From Chloroflexus aurantiacus J-10-fl (GTDB lineage: Bacteria; Chloroflexota; Chloroflexia; Chloroflexales; Chloroflexaceae): a DNA stretch of 64,000 nucleotides. The stretch lies in the NCBI RefSeq assembly GCF_000018865.1, contig NC_010175.1, positions 5,146,001 through 5,210,000 on the forward strand. The letters run 5' to 3'. The notes under the pieces were generated by a model that was not told where the DNA came from, searched no databases, and worked only from the letters and a program-made list of their open reading frames with translations. Position numbers and translations under genes: made by a program. The first letter of the stretch is position 1; each line of letters begins with the position of its first letter. Of this stretch, positions 9,350 through 19,007 are shown one piece after another.

Positions 9350-11364
9350 TGAAACGCTATCAGCTATTACTTGTAATAATTCTGTCGCTTTGGCTTGCGT
9401 GGTGGGCACCGTCTGCGCTGGCCGATACGCCTTACGTCACCTGGACGCCCGGCCCTGGTGGCGAGTTGTTCATGACGCAAGACGCCTACATTCCGGTTGA
9501 TGAGGTCAGGCTGCCGGTAACCGGGCCAGAAGACCTCTACATGACAACCAACGGCATGATCTACCTCGCCGATACCGGGAATGGACGGATTGTGCAGCTT
9601 ACTACCGATTACGACATTGTCGCCGAATATGGCAAGGGCGTGCTGGCCCGTCCAACTGGGGTCTTTGTTGATGACGAGGGCACCGTGTTCGTTGCCGATG
9701 CCGGTCTGAACCAGGTGGTGATCTTTGCTGCCGATGGTACGCTCCGCCAGCAGTTTGGCCGACCGCAAGAACCCCTCTTCGGCAAGCGACGTGAATTTTT
9801 GCCGCGCAAAATTGCCGTAGACAGGCGTAAAAACCTCTATATCATCAGCGAAGGTTCTGTCCAGGGCGTTATTCAACTGAATCCCGATGGACGTTTTATC
9901 GGTAACGTTGCAGCAAACACTGCTCAAATGTCGCTGCGGATGATCTTGCAGCGCATGTTTCTGAGTGAAGAACAACTTGCGCAACTGGTACGCAATGAAG
10001 CAGCTTCGCCATCGAATGTGATCATCGATCAGCAATCGATGCTTTACACAATCACAGCCAGCACCTTTCCTGATCAGAGTATTCGCAAATTTACCGTTGC
10101 CGGGCGCAATATTCTACCCCCGGTTTACGGCTCAACCTCGTTTCGCGATATTTACGTTGATCCGGCGGGATTACTGGTAACTGTTGATGGGGACGGGCGC
10201 ATTTTTGAATACGATAACAACGGCACCTTACTCTTTATGTTCAACGCCCGCGATAACGGCGATCAGCGACGCGGGACACTGATCAATCCGACCGGCATAG
10301 CGCGCTACAACGATACCATTTATGTCCTTGATAAGGATAAAAACGCATTGCTGGTCTATCGCGAAACGGCCTTCGCCAGCATTGTGCATCAGGCCATGCG
10401 GCTGTATCTGGCCGGCTTTTATCTGGAAGCACAGCCCTACTTCAACCAGGTGCTCAATTACAACGGCTCGTTCATCATGGCGTATCAGGGCATTGCCGAT
10501 GCAGCCTTCAGAGCAGGCGACTATCAGACGGCACTGACTGCATATCGCTACGCTGAAGATCGGATCGGCTACTCTGAAGCTTTTTGGGAGCTACGAAATA
10601 TCTTTTTACAGCGTTACCTCGGCCCTGCGATCATCGTTCTTGTGATCGGTGCCACTGCACAGCGCATCTTCCGCCACCTGGAACGACGGCATCACTGGCT
10701 CGATCCGGTGCGTGCCTCACTCCACACCATTCGCCGGTATCGCCTGGTGGACGACGCAGCATTTCTCTTCCGCTTCATCAGCAAGCCGGCTGACAGCTTC
10801 TCGTACATTAAAACCGGCGAGCGTGGTAGCCTCGGCTTTGCACTCGGCATCTATCTGTGGGTGATTGTGGTCTATGTGCTATCACTCTATCTGATGGGAT
10901 TTCCTTTTAATGCCTATGCCTATCCGAGCCAGATTCGGGTTGAAAACGAGATTATCGTGCCGATAGTTCTGCTTGGACTGTGGAATGTTGCCAATTATCT
11001 GGTTTCAACCATCAGCGATGGCGAAGGCCGAGTGCGTGATGTCGTGATTGGCACTGCCTACAGTCTCTTCCCCTACGCCCTCTTTATGCCGTTGGTGATT
11101 GCGCTCTCCAACGTGCTGACGCTCAATGAAGCCTTCTTAGTCTCCTTTTCGCAACAACTTATCTGGGGCTGGACGGGGTTGATGCTGTTTATTATGGTTC
11201 GCGAAATCCACAACTATACCCTTTCCGAAACTACAACAAACATCCTGCGCACACTTTTCACGATGGTCATGCTGAGTTTGACCGCATACATTCTCTATCT
11301 GCTCTTTGGGCAACTGATTGATTTTGTCGTCACGATCTGGCAGGAGATTGGGTTACGTGGATAA
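9349..11364 (+). CDS. NHL-propeller / TPR-like / YIP1-domain membrane protein
   Basis: A 671-residue protein of unknown function with an unusual three-part layout. Residues 1-25 are a signal peptide (ending PSALA). An NHL-type beta-propeller follows at about 55-330, with repeats such as [16 protein letters not shown] and [17 protein letters not shown] tetratricopeptide-like helical segment lies at about 345-410 ([27 protein letters not shown] is split across it). A membrane helix at about 422-440 leads to a C-terminal YIP1-type domain of about five helices (490-660). The propeller would be outside and the YIP1 part in the membrane. ATG 9349 shares its A with the preceding TGA stop, so the gene is coupled to permease pair A. 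A role as an accessory or sensing part of the transporter is inference; no catalytic motif was seen. Confidence 0.8.
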   Translation: MKRYQLLLVIILSLWLAWWAPSALADTPYVTWTPGPGGELFMTQDAYIPVDEVRLPVTGPEDLYMTTNGMIYLADTGNGRIVQLTTDYDIVAEYGKGVLARPTGVFVDDEGTVFVADAGLNQVVIFAADGTLRQQFGRPQEPLFGKRREFLPRKIAVDRRKNLYIISEGSVQGVIQLNPDGRFIGNVAANTAQMSLRMILQRMFLSEEQLAQLVRNEAASPSNVIIDQQSMLYTITASTFPDQSIRKFTVAGRNILPPVYGSTSFRDIYVDPAGLLVTVDGDGRIFEYDNNGTLLFMFNARDNGDQRRGTLINPTGIARYNDTIYVLDKDKNALLVYRETAFASIVHQAMRLYLAGFYLEAQPYFNQVLNYNGSFIMAYQGIADAAFRAGDYQTALTAYRYAEDRIGYSEAFWELRNIFLQRYLGPAIIVLVIGATAQRIFRHLERRHHWLDPVRASLHTIRRYRLVDDAAFLFRFISKPADSFSYIKTGERGSLGFALGIYLWVIVVYVLSLYLMGFPFNAYAYPSQIRVENEIIVPIVLLGLWNVANYLVSTISDGEGRVRDVVIGTAYSLFPYALFMPLVIALSNVLTLNEAFLVSFSQQLIWGWTGLMLFIMVREIHNYTLSETTTNILRTLFTMVMLSLTAYILYLLFGQLIDFVVTIWQEIGLRG

Positions 11365-13489
11365 GATTATCAATATTCTCATTGTTGTAACACTATTTAT
11401 GACGTGTCAGCCGGTTGCACAAGCCGCAGGCTGGCAACGTGTGGTTCCTGACGGCTATGAACGAGTAGCGACCAACACCGGTTTCGAGCTGTATCTCAAC
11501 CGTGAAACGCTGGCGTTTAAGGTGCTTGACCGGCGCAGCGGTTACCTCTGGTCATCGAATCTGGACGAGGTCACGCCCGAAGATCGCCTCAATCGAAGCT
11601 GGACGGCCTTTGCCCGGAGTGGGATCAGCATTGAGTATATGGATAGCCGCGCCAATACGCGCCGGGCTTCGATCACAAATGCCGCCCATGAACTGGACAT
11701 CACGCTGATCAATAACGGCTTCAGGGGACAATTGACCTTTACTGAACCGGCGATCACACTCACCGTACAGGTCACACTCACAGCAGATGGGGTACAGATT
11801 GAGGTGCCGGCAAGTGGCATTGTTGAAGGCGGATCATTTCGGCTGGCGCAGCTACACCTCTACCCCTTCTTCGGTGCCACTCGCGCTGCCCAGACCCGTG
11901 GCTACATGCTGATCCCTGATGGAAGCGGTAGCCTGATCACCTTTGCCGAACAGACCAACGCCCGCACCATGTTTTACGGTCGCTACTACGGTGCCGATCT
12001 GGGGATGCGCGGATCATTCCCCAACAACCCCAATAGCCGTCCGCCATACCTGCTCTCGGCTCCGGTGTTCGGTATGGTGCATGGCGAGGGTCAGCATGCG
12101 TTCCTGAGTATTCTTGAACACGGATCGGCCTACGCCGAATTACAGGCCCATCCGGCGGGGATCATCACCCAATTCAATTTTCTCTACAACCTCTTCATCT
12201 ACAACGAGAGCTACTTTCAGCCGACCAACCGCGCCGGTAGCGGCGTCACCGTGATTCAACCGCAAACCAATACCTTCGACATTGTCCAGCACTACCACTT
12301 TCTGACCGGGCGCGAAGCCGACTATGTCGGACTGGCACGAGCCTATCAGCGCTTCCTCGTTGACCGGGGTGTCTTGCGGGCAATGCCTGCAACGCAGCGT
12401 GATCTGCCACTGCGGATCGAATTTTTAGGTGCTGAGCGTGAGCGTGTTCTCTTCTGGCAACGCGCCATTCCCATGACAACGATTGCCCACATGGAGGAGA
12501 TACTGGCGAGCTTGCCAACGCAACGGGTTGAAGCGACCTGCTACGGCTGGCAACCATTAGGCGCAACCGCACCACAACCGCTGACCCTCCGTATCGAAGG
12601 CGCCCTGGGGAGTCGAAATGATCTGATTGCCCTGGCCCAAACCATCACTGACCGGGGAGGGCACCTCAACCTGTACCTTGATCCACAAGCCGGTATTGTT
12701 GACGAGAGCGGCTACACTCGCAACGAGGTAGCAATGGCAATCAACAAAGCAATGCTCCAGGGCAACCATCGCGGGATGCAGCAACTCTACCTCAACCTGC
12801 CCGCAGTCGAACGACGCATCACCGCGCTGAAAACGGCAACGCGGGATTATAACCTGGGCCTGGCACTTGATGGGATTGGGTTTCGCCTCTATAGCGATTT
12901 TCGCAACGAAACCCGGCGCAACCGCGAGGCTATGATCCAGGCCTATCAGGAACTGCTCGCCGAGAACGGCCCCTTTGCCCTTTACCGGCCTAATGCGTAT
13001 CTGTGGCACGCCACCCGTGCTTACTACGACATGCCACTCGGCGATAGTGGCTACATCTACACATCCACAAGCGTGCCATTTCTGCCAATCGTTCTGGCCG
13101 GCTATATACCCTATTACGGGCCGGCACTCAATTTTTCGGCCAATGTCGAAGAAGATCTGCTGCGTCACGCCGACTATGGCGCATATCCATCATTCTTCCT
13201 GACCCACGAGCCAACCGCAGCCATGTTGAAAACCAACTCAAACTGGCTCTACACCTCGGCATACGCGCAATGGCGTGATGAAATTGAAAAGGCGTATACC
13301 TGGTTAGCAAAGCTGTTAGGACCGGTACAGGGTTCATCCATTGTGGCCCGTTCAGCACCCTTCCCTGGCGTCTCGATCACCGATTATGCGAATGGGAAAC
13401 GCATCATCGTAAACTACACGACTCGCCAGATAACCCTGGCCGGTACGACGATCCCACCCCGTGATGCGGTACTTATCGAACGACCGTGA
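11357..13489 (+). CDS. Secreted DUF5696-like protein of unknown function
   Basis: An exported protein of 710 residues. The chosen start is GTG 11357, inside the end of the previous gene (8-bp overlap), with AGGAGA at 11342-11347; it gives a clean signal peptide ([22 protein letters not shown]). The longer frame from 11318 would bury that signal. The N-terminal half is rich in beta structure and contains [15 protein letters not shown]; the C-terminal half looks alpha/beta, perhaps a TIM-barrel, with [29 protein letters not shown] split over its later strands. From memory, DUF5696 genes in Paenibacillus-like bacteria sit in the same order with YIP1 and two sugar permease pairs, which supports the family call. 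A glycoside-binding or glycosidase-like role fits the context, but no catalytic pair could be assigned. Confidence 0.7.
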   Translation: MDKIINILIVVTLFMTCQPVAQAAGWQRVVPDGYERVATNTGFELYLNRETLAFKVLDRRSGYLWSSNLDEVTPEDRLNRSWTAFARSGISIEYMDSRANTRRASITNAAHELDITLINNGFRGQLTFTEPAITLTVQVTLTADGVQIEVPASGIVEGGSFRLAQLHLYPFFGATRAAQTRGYMLIPDGSGSLITFAEQTNARTMFYGRYYGADLGMRGSFPNNPNSRPPYLLSAPVFGMVHGEGQHAFLSILEHGSAYAELQAHPAGIITQFNFLYNLFIYNESYFQPTNRAGSGVTVIQPQTNTFDIVQHYHFLTGREADYVGLARAYQRFLVDRGVLRAMPATQRDLPLRIEFLGAERERVLFWQRAIPMTTIAHMEEILASLPTQRVEATCYGWQPLGATAPQPLTLRIEGALGSRNDLIALAQTITDRGGHLNLYLDPQAGIVDESGYTRNEVAMAINKAMLQGNHRGMQQLYLNLPAVERRITALKTATRDYNLGLALDGIGFRLYSDFRNETRRNREAMIQAYQELLAENGPFALYRPNAYLWHATRAYYDMPLGDSGYIYTSTSVPFLPIVLAGYIPYYGPALNFSANVEEDLLRHADYGAYPSFFLTHEPTAAMLKTNSNWLYTSAYAQWRDEIEKAYTWLAKLLGPVQGSSIVARSAPFPGVSITDYANGKRIIVNYTTRQITLAGTTIPPRDAVLIERP

Positions 13490-13517
13490 CACCTGTTCGC
13501 TACATCTCAGGGTGTCA
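13487..13517 (+). promoter_or_regulatory. Intercistronic hairpin before permease pair B
   Basis: TGACACCTG (starting on the stop codon at 13487) pairs with CAGGGTGTCA (13508-13517), with one bulged base and a 12-nt loop. No T-run follows. It may adjust message stability between the DUF5696 gene and the second permease pair. Confidence 0.4.
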
Positions 13518-13543
13518 GGAACGGAGATACGAGGAGGAGCAAC

Positions 13544-14413
13544 ATGGCAAAGAGTGGCTTGAGACTACGCTTTCGTCTGCGTGAAAATATGCAGGGTTAT
13601 CGATTCATCATGCCCTGGCTGGTGGGATTTATCCTCTTCACGGCCACACCGCTGATACAGACATTTCAGTATAGCCTGAGCGATGTCCGAGTCGCGATTA
13701 CAGGTGTTGAGCTAACCGCAATTGGCTGGCAAAACTACACCCGTGCGCTCTTTACTGATCCAACGTTTGTGCAGCTTCTGATCGAATATATTATTGAGAC
13801 CAGTATTTCAGTACCGATTATTTTGATCTTTGCTATGATTATTGCCCTGTTTTTAAATGTCCCATTCTGGGGCCGCGGTCTTTTTCGCACAATCTTCTTT
13901 TTGCCGGTCGTCATTACCAGTGGCCCCGTTATCGGCGAACTGACCGCACAAGGAGCCACCGCCGCACCACAGATTGCTACTTCTGCGGTAGTAACCGGGT
14001 TTGTTGCTCAATTACCACCGTTACTGCGCGATCCGGTACAATATTTGCTCACATCTTTTATTCTCATTTTATGGTTTTCCGGTGTGCAGATTCTGATCTA
14101 TCTGGCCGGTTTGCAGAAAATAGACCGTTTTGTCTACGAAGCAGCCGCTGTCGATGGAGCATCAGCCTGGGAGATGTTCTGGAAGATCACGCTACCGTCG
14201 TTATCCACGACAACCCTGATAAATGCACTCTATACCGTGGTGACACTCTCCCATTTTTCAGAAAATAAAGTTGTCAAATACATCCATTCACGCATTTATG
14301 ATGTTGAAGGCGGGATCGGCTATGCCAGTGCAATGACCTTTCTTCATTCGCTGGCCCTGATCGGACTGTTGATCGCGACATTTCTGGTTCTCCGTCCGCG
14401 TACCCGGGATTAA
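13544..14413 (+). CDS. Sugar ABC transporter permease (MalF type), pair B
   Basis: Inner-membrane permease of 289 residues with about six hydrophobic segments. The EAA loop reads YEAAAVDGASAWEMFWKI, followed by TLPSL. A strong GAGGAGGAG ribosome binding site lies 5 bp before the ATG. Compared with pair A, it has a longer segment between helices 3 and 4 (GELTAQGATAAPQIATSAV). It is the first gene after a 54-bp spacer and forms a pair with the next gene. Which of the two binding proteins it serves cannot be told from sequence. Confidence 0.92.
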   Translation: MAKSGLRLRFRLRENMQGYRFIMPWLVGFILFTATPLIQTFQYSLSDVRVAITGVELTAIGWQNYTRALFTDPTFVQLLIEYIIETSISVPIILIFAMIIALFLNVPFWGRGLFRTIFFLPVVITSGPVIGELTAQGATAAPQIATSAVVTGFVAQLPPLLRDPVQYLLTSFILILWFSGVQILIYLAGLQKIDRFVYEAAAVDGASAWEMFWKITLPSLSTTTLINALYTVVTLSHFSENKVVKYIHSRIYDVEGGIGYASAMTFLHSLALIGLLIATFLVLRPRTRD

Positions 14414-14417
14414 GCCA

Positions 14418-15392
14418 ATGGATACCACCATCCGAACCCATACCAGTAAAAGGCACCGGATCATGCCACGGCTCCGCTTTGACTATCTATGGCGGATTTT
14501 GTGGGGAGTCCACAACCGGCCCGGCATCGTTCCGGTAAGCCTGTTGTACGCTGTTTTAACGGCAATCGGCTTTGTGTACCTCTACCCATTGCTGTTCATG
14601 GCGATTACCAGCTTCAAGAGTCCAGAGGATTTGTTGAATCCGATGGTGCAATGGGTACCGACACAGCTCTACCTGGGAAACTACATCAAGGCATGGCGCG
14701 TGCTCGATTACCTGGAAGCCTTGCGGGCGACCATTCTCGTCAGTATTGCGCCGACTACCCTCCAGGTCGTTGTCTGTGCGCTGATCGGCTACGGACTGGC
14801 CCGCTACCGGTTGTGGGGAAAATCGCTCCTCTTCGTGCTGATTTTTGCAACATTTGTGATCCCACCCCAGAACACCGTCATTCCCCAAATGCTTAATTAT
14901 CGGTATCTGAACCTGTTGGGGAATGGTCTGGCTCTGCTGATTCCGGCAGCACTGGGCCAGGGCTTCAAGAGCGCAATCTTCATTCTCATCTTCTACCAGA
15001 ACTTTCTCTCATTACCAAAGGCACTTGAAGAGGCAGCCCGTCTTGATGGTGCATCGGATCTCGGTATCTTCTGGCGGATTGCCCTTCCCGGCGCAACCCC
15101 GGCATTTATTGTCTCGTTCGTCTTTTCGGTGGTCTGGTACTGGAACGAGACCTACCTGACCACCGTGTTTCTGGAAGGAGGGATTCAGACACTCCCAATG
15201 CAGCTCGCCAAATTTACCCAGGCGTATGAAAACCTCTATCCATCGGGCATGGTTAATATGTTCGACCGCCTTAATGAAGCAGTCAAAATGAGTGGTACAT
15301 TTCTGACCATTTTGCCACTGCTGATTCTGTACTTTATCTTGCAACGTTGGTTTGTCGAATCGATTGAACGATCAGGACTGGCCGGTGAATAA
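14418..15392 (+). CDS. Sugar ABC transporter permease (MalG type), pair B
   Basis: Partner permease of 324 residues, with an N-terminal cytoplasmic tail of about 35 residues and about six membrane segments. The EAA loop reads EEAARLDGASDLGIFW, then RIALPGATPAF. The gene starts 4 bp after its partner; there is no convincing ribosome binding site at ATG 14418, and ATG 14463 (MPRLRFDYLW) is an alternative start. The operon thus carries two complete permease pairs, implying two importers or one importer plus a diverged pair. Confidence 0.9.
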   Translation: MDTTIRTHTSKRHRIMPRLRFDYLWRILWGVHNRPGIVPVSLLYAVLTAIGFVYLYPLLFMAITSFKSPEDLLNPMVQWVPTQLYLGNYIKAWRVLDYLEALRATILVSIAPTTLQVVVCALIGYGLARYRLWGKSLLFVLIFATFVIPPQNTVIPQMLNYRYLNLLGNGLALLIPAALGQGFKSAIFILIFYQNFLSLPKALEEAARLDGASDLGIFWRIALPGATPAFIVSFVFSVVWYWNETYLTTVFLEGGIQTLPMQLAKFTQAYENLYPSGMVNMFDRLNEAVKMSGTFLTILPLLILYFILQRWFVESIERSGLAGE

Positions 15393-16764
15393 ACTGCTTT
15401 TCTGGAATTTGCTGCTAGGGATCGCGTTATTGGTCACGGCGTGTTATGCACCGAATGAACAACGTCCAGTGCCAACGGCCAATCTCACGATCCCATCAAC
15501 CACTGCCGTATCTGTGCCGGAACCAACAATGCCTGCCCCAGCGCCAACGCCGACACCGGTGAATGATGAGGCGATCATCGCCTACGAGATGCAAGCAGCC
15601 TTCAGGTTTTTCTGGGAACAGGCAAACACCAACCCGGACAGTCCGGGGTATGGTTTGATCCGGGATCGCTATCCGGGATCGGCAGGCATCGCCAGCATTG
15701 CCGCGGTTGGGTTCGGCCTGAGTGCCATCATTGTCGGCGTCGAACGAGGGTATATCAGCTACGATCAGGGCTACGAGCGGGTGTTGGGCACATTACAGAC
15801 CCTTACTCGTATGGAGCGCGAGCAGGGTTTCTTCTACCACTTTGTTGACATGGAAAGTGGAAAACGGGCCTGGCAGAGCGAGGTCTCAAGTATTGATACC
15901 GCCATCTTAATGATGGGTGTATTATCGGTCGGTCAATACTTTGGGCATGATGTACAACAACTAGCCGACGAACTCTACGCCGGAGTAAACTGGGGCTGGT
16001 TCCTCGATCCTGACCGACAAATGTTTTACATGGCCTATCGGCCGGAAGAGGGTTTCAGCGGCCACTGGGATTTCTACGCCGAACAACTGATGCTCTACGT
16101 CCTGGCTGCCGGATCACCAACCTACCCGGTTGATGAGCGCCCGTATTACAGCTTCATCCGCCATGTTGGTCGTTACGGCAATGGTGAACCGTTCATTCAT
16201 TCGTGGTTCGGCTCACTGTTTACGTATCAATTCAGTCACGCCTGGATCGACTTCCGCAATCGGATCGATGCAAAGGGAGTCGATTGGTTTGCCAATTCGG
16301 TCGCCGCTTCACGTGCGCATTACGATTTTGCCGTCGCAATGGATGCGAAATACACCACGCTTGGCCCGAACGCCTGGGGACTGACCGCGTGTGACGGGCC
16401 GAATGGTTATGAAGGACGCTACGGGGCACCACCGTCAGGGTACGACAACCGGGCACATCTGATCGACGACACCGTGCCACCGGCGGGGGCGATTGGTTCG
16501 ATCATCTTTACTCCCGACGAATCGTTACAGGCAATGCGCTACTACTACTCGTTAGAACCCTTAAAAGGTGTGTATGGCTTCAACGATGCGTTCAACCTCA
16601 GCCGCAACTGGTATGCCACCGATGTTATCGGTATCGATAAAGGAATTTCACTGTTGATGCTGGCGAATTATCAAGACGGCTTAATCCACCGCATCACGAT
16701 GGCTCATCCTGCTATTCTGGCCGGACTAGAGCGACTTGGGATCGAACAGCTTCAGGAGGAGTAA
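15385..16764 (+). CDS. GH144-type endo-beta-1,2-glucanase, lipoprotein
   Basis: Probable cell-surface glucanase of the glycoamylase-like (PF10091) family GH144, which in characterised members cuts beta-1,2-glucan to sophoro-oligosaccharides. GTG 15385 overlaps the permease gene by 8 bp, has AGGA upstream, and starts a lipoprotein signal with lipobox LVTAC (Cys20); the longer frame from 15352 would spoil it. A Pro/Thr linker leads to the (alpha/alpha)6 catalytic domain from about residue 60 (AAFRFFWEQANTNPDSPGYG). The motif SEVSSIDTA carries acidic residues shared with the second copy at 17751, and the C-terminal part has NAWGLTACDGPNGY and IGIDKGISLLMLANY. At 459 residues it has the family's normal size. 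It would release oligosaccharides outside the membrane for the transporters upstream. Confidence 0.85.
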   Translation: MNKLLFWNLLLGIALLVTACYAPNEQRPVPTANLTIPSTTAVSVPEPTMPAPAPTPTPVNDEAIIAYEMQAAFRFFWEQANTNPDSPGYGLIRDRYPGSAGIASIAAVGFGLSAIIVGVERGYISYDQGYERVLGTLQTLTRMEREQGFFYHFVDMESGKRAWQSEVSSIDTAILMMGVLSVGQYFGHDVQQLADELYAGVNWGWFLDPDRQMFYMAYRPEEGFSGHWDFYAEQLMLYVLAAGSPTYPVDERPYYSFIRHVGRYGNGEPFIHSWFGSLFTYQFSHAWIDFRNRIDAKGVDWFANSVAASRAHYDFAVAMDAKYTTLGPNAWGLTACDGPNGYEGRYGAPPSGYDNRAHLIDDTVPPAGAIGSIIFTPDESLQAMRYYYSLEPLKGVYGFNDAFNLSRNWYATDVIGIDKGISLLMLANYQDGLIHRITMAHPAILAGLERLGIEQLQEE

Positions 16765-17747
16765 TGCCCACGATTAAAGATGTTGCACGTCGTGCCGGCG
16801 TTAGTGTAACGGCAGCCTCATATGCGCTTAACCGTACCGGGACGATTAGTGAAGAGACACGTCAACGGGTATTACAGGCAGCCGAAGAGTTAAACTACCA
16901 TCCCAATGCCTTCGCCCGTCATCTCAAAGCACGTCGTTCGCTTACCATCGGCGTGTTCATTACCCGCTTTGCCGGTGCGTTCTACGAAGAGATTCTCGAT
17001 GGGATTCACGAGGTTATTCTTGCGACCGATTATGAGTTAATCGTCTGTCCAGAAACGCGAGTCGAACGTCGTATTTTCACGCATCGCCAGGTTGATGGCG
17101 CCATCGTCTTCGACACCAGCATTCCGAACGAACAGATTCTCCGGCTGGCAGGGCCGAAATTCCCGATTGTCGTGATGGATCGGTACCTGGAAAATAAATT
17201 TGTCTTTCCCATCCTGCTCGATAACCGGCAAGGGGTTGTGCAGGCGTTCAACCATCTCTACCGCCAGGGTTTACGGCGATTGGCCTATATCGCCGGTGCC
17301 CCAGACTCGTTCGACAACAACGAGCGCATGCAAGCCTTTTTAAATGAGGCAACGCGCCACCACCTATCACTCCGGGTCTATCCCGGTAATTTTACCGAAC
17401 AGTCAGGATATGACGCTGCTCGTGCCATCATTGCTGATGGCGACTTACCTGAAGCGGTATTTTGCGCTAATGACCAGATGGCGATTGGCTTTATCCGGGC
17501 CATGCACGAACACGGCCTGGAAGCGCCTCGCGACATCGCTGTGGTTGGCTGCGACGACATTCAGATTGCACGCTACGTTCAACCACCACTGTCAACCATT
17601 GGCGCCTCACGGCGTGAATGGGGTGGAACCGCAGCCAAATGGCTCATGCGCTATATCGAACATGAAGAAACCTCACCACCGCAACGAATCCCGACAACCT
17701 TTATCGTCCGTGCCTCGTCATTGAAGCGACCTGAATTGTTGGAGTAA
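16764..17747 (+). CDS. LacI-family transcriptional regulator
   Basis: A 327-residue LacI/GalR-type repressor. The N-terminal helix-turn-helix is textbook (TIKDVARRAGVSVTAASYAL, residues 3-22), followed by the hinge region (HPNAFARHLKARRS) and a periplasmic-binding-protein-like sensor domain with AVFCANDQMAIGFIRAM and DIAVVGCDD. The ATG overlaps the glucanase stop codon by one base, with AGGAGG just upstream. It lies inside the operon between the two GH144 genes, so it is probably autoregulated through the operators at 485-498 and 590-603. The inducer is likely a short oligosaccharide such as sophorose or a monosaccharide; this is inference from context. Confidence 0.95.
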   Translation: MPTIKDVARRAGVSVTAASYALNRTGTISEETRQRVLQAAEELNYHPNAFARHLKARRSLTIGVFITRFAGAFYEEILDGIHEVILATDYELIVCPETRVERRIFTHRQVDGAIVFDTSIPNEQILRLAGPKFPIVVMDRYLENKFVFPILLDNRQGVVQAFNHLYRQGLRRLAYIAGAPDSFDNNERMQAFLNEATRHHLSLRVYPGNFTEQSGYDAARAIIADGDLPEAVFCANDQMAIGFIRAMHEHGLEAPRDIAVVGCDDIQIARYVQPPLSTIGASRREWGGTAAKWLMRYIEHEETSPPQRIPTTFIVRASSLKRPELLE

Positions 17748-17750
17748 CTT

Positions 17751-18989
17751 GTGGACACGTACACTCTCCTCAACTACGAGCGTGAAGGTGCTATCAACTT
17801 TTTCCGAGCGGGTACCAATCTCGATCCGAACAGTCCAGGCTATGGTCTGACTGTCGATGCGTTGCATCGTCCGCAAATCGCCTCGATTGCGTCGGTAGGT
17901 TTTGCACTCAGCGCATGGGTAATCGCCGTCGAGTACGGCATGATGCCGCGCAACGAGGCGCTGAATCTGGTGCGGGGAACACTGCGCACCCTCTGGGAAC
18001 GAGTACCGCATCGATACGGTTTCTTTGCCCATTTTCTTGATCGCGATACCGCAGCCCGCTGGGGTCGCTGCGAATATTCCACCATCGATACGGCCCTGTG
18101 CCTGAATGGCGCCATCACGGCAGCCGCTTATTTTCACGATGCCGAAATCACCGAACTGACCGAACAGTTACTTGCCCGCATCGATTGGCACGCCTTTATC
18201 ACCGAATGTGATCAGCAAAAGGTGCTACGAATGTCGTACAACCCTGATGCTGATGGAGATTATGTCACAAATGAACCGGGATTCATCAGCGTTTGGGATA
18301 TGGCAGCCGAGCAGAAGATGATCTATCTGCAAGCGGCGTTACACCTCGACCCAACGACCGCACGTGCTCTCTACCGTGGCTTCCGCCGCGATAAAGGCGA
18401 TTATCGCGGGCAGTCGATCATTATCAATCCCGGCGGCACATTGTTTGCGTATCAGTACACCGAAGCCTGGCTCGATGTCCGTACCTATCGCGATCCAGAT
18501 GGTGTGGACTGGTTTACCAATACGCGCCTGGCTTCCATGGCCAATCGCGACTATTGTGTGAGCCTGCACGAGCGCTTTCGCACATATCACGCGAACAGTT
18601 GGGGGATCGGTTGCGGCGATACGCCGCGCGGTTATGTGGTAGCCGGCGCACCACCGGCCCTGATTCCACCTGAACCTGATGGCACAGTATCGATTAGCAA
18701 TGCAACTGCCTGTCTCCCATTCATCCCGGATGATGTGCTGGCAATGCTCGATTATCTCTATCGCGAGCACCCACAAAGCTATGGCCGATACGGTTTCTAC
18801 GACGCCTACAATCTCGACACGGTACCGGCCTGGTACAGTCACACCATCTATGGCATCAACAAGGGCTGTGCCCTCTTGATGCTGGAAAATGCCTGCACCG
18901 GATTAATCTGGGATATTTACACCAACAGCCCCATGATCCAACGCGCCCTGGCAGTGCTGGGGTTCACCCCGCAGCCATCAGCCCGCTAA
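17751..18989 (+). CDS. GH144-type protein, cytoplasmic
   Basis: A second member of the glycoamylase-like/GH144 family, 412 residues, paralogous to the lipoprotein at 15385. Shared stretches include NSPGYGLTVDAL, IASIASVGFALSAW, the EYSTIDTAL motif and the C-terminal YGINKGCALLMLENA. There is no signal peptide, so it should act inside the cell, shortening imported oligosaccharides. GTG 17751 is 3 bp after the LacI stop with GGAG 6 bp upstream. Exo-acting, sophorose-releasing relatives are known in this family, so an exo role is possible. It differs from the first copy by a longer segment rich in Pro (GAPPALIPPEPDG). Confidence 0.82.
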   Translation: MDTYTLLNYEREGAINFFRAGTNLDPNSPGYGLTVDALHRPQIASIASVGFALSAWVIAVEYGMMPRNEALNLVRGTLRTLWERVPHRYGFFAHFLDRDTAARWGRCEYSTIDTALCLNGAITAAAYFHDAEITELTEQLLARIDWHAFITECDQQKVLRMSYNPDADGDYVTNEPGFISVWDMAAEQKMIYLQAALHLDPTTARALYRGFRRDKGDYRGQSIIINPGGTLFAYQYTEAWLDVRTYRDPDGVDWFTNTRLASMANRDYCVSLHERFRTYHANSWGIGCGDTPRGYVVAGAPPALIPPEPDGTVSISNATACLPFIPDDVLAMLDYLYREHPQSYGRYGFYDAYNLDTVPAWYSHTIYGINKGCALLMLENACTGLIWDIYTNSPMIQRALAVLGFTPQPSAR

Positions 18990-19007
18990 GACAGCAAAGG
19001 AAGTGTT

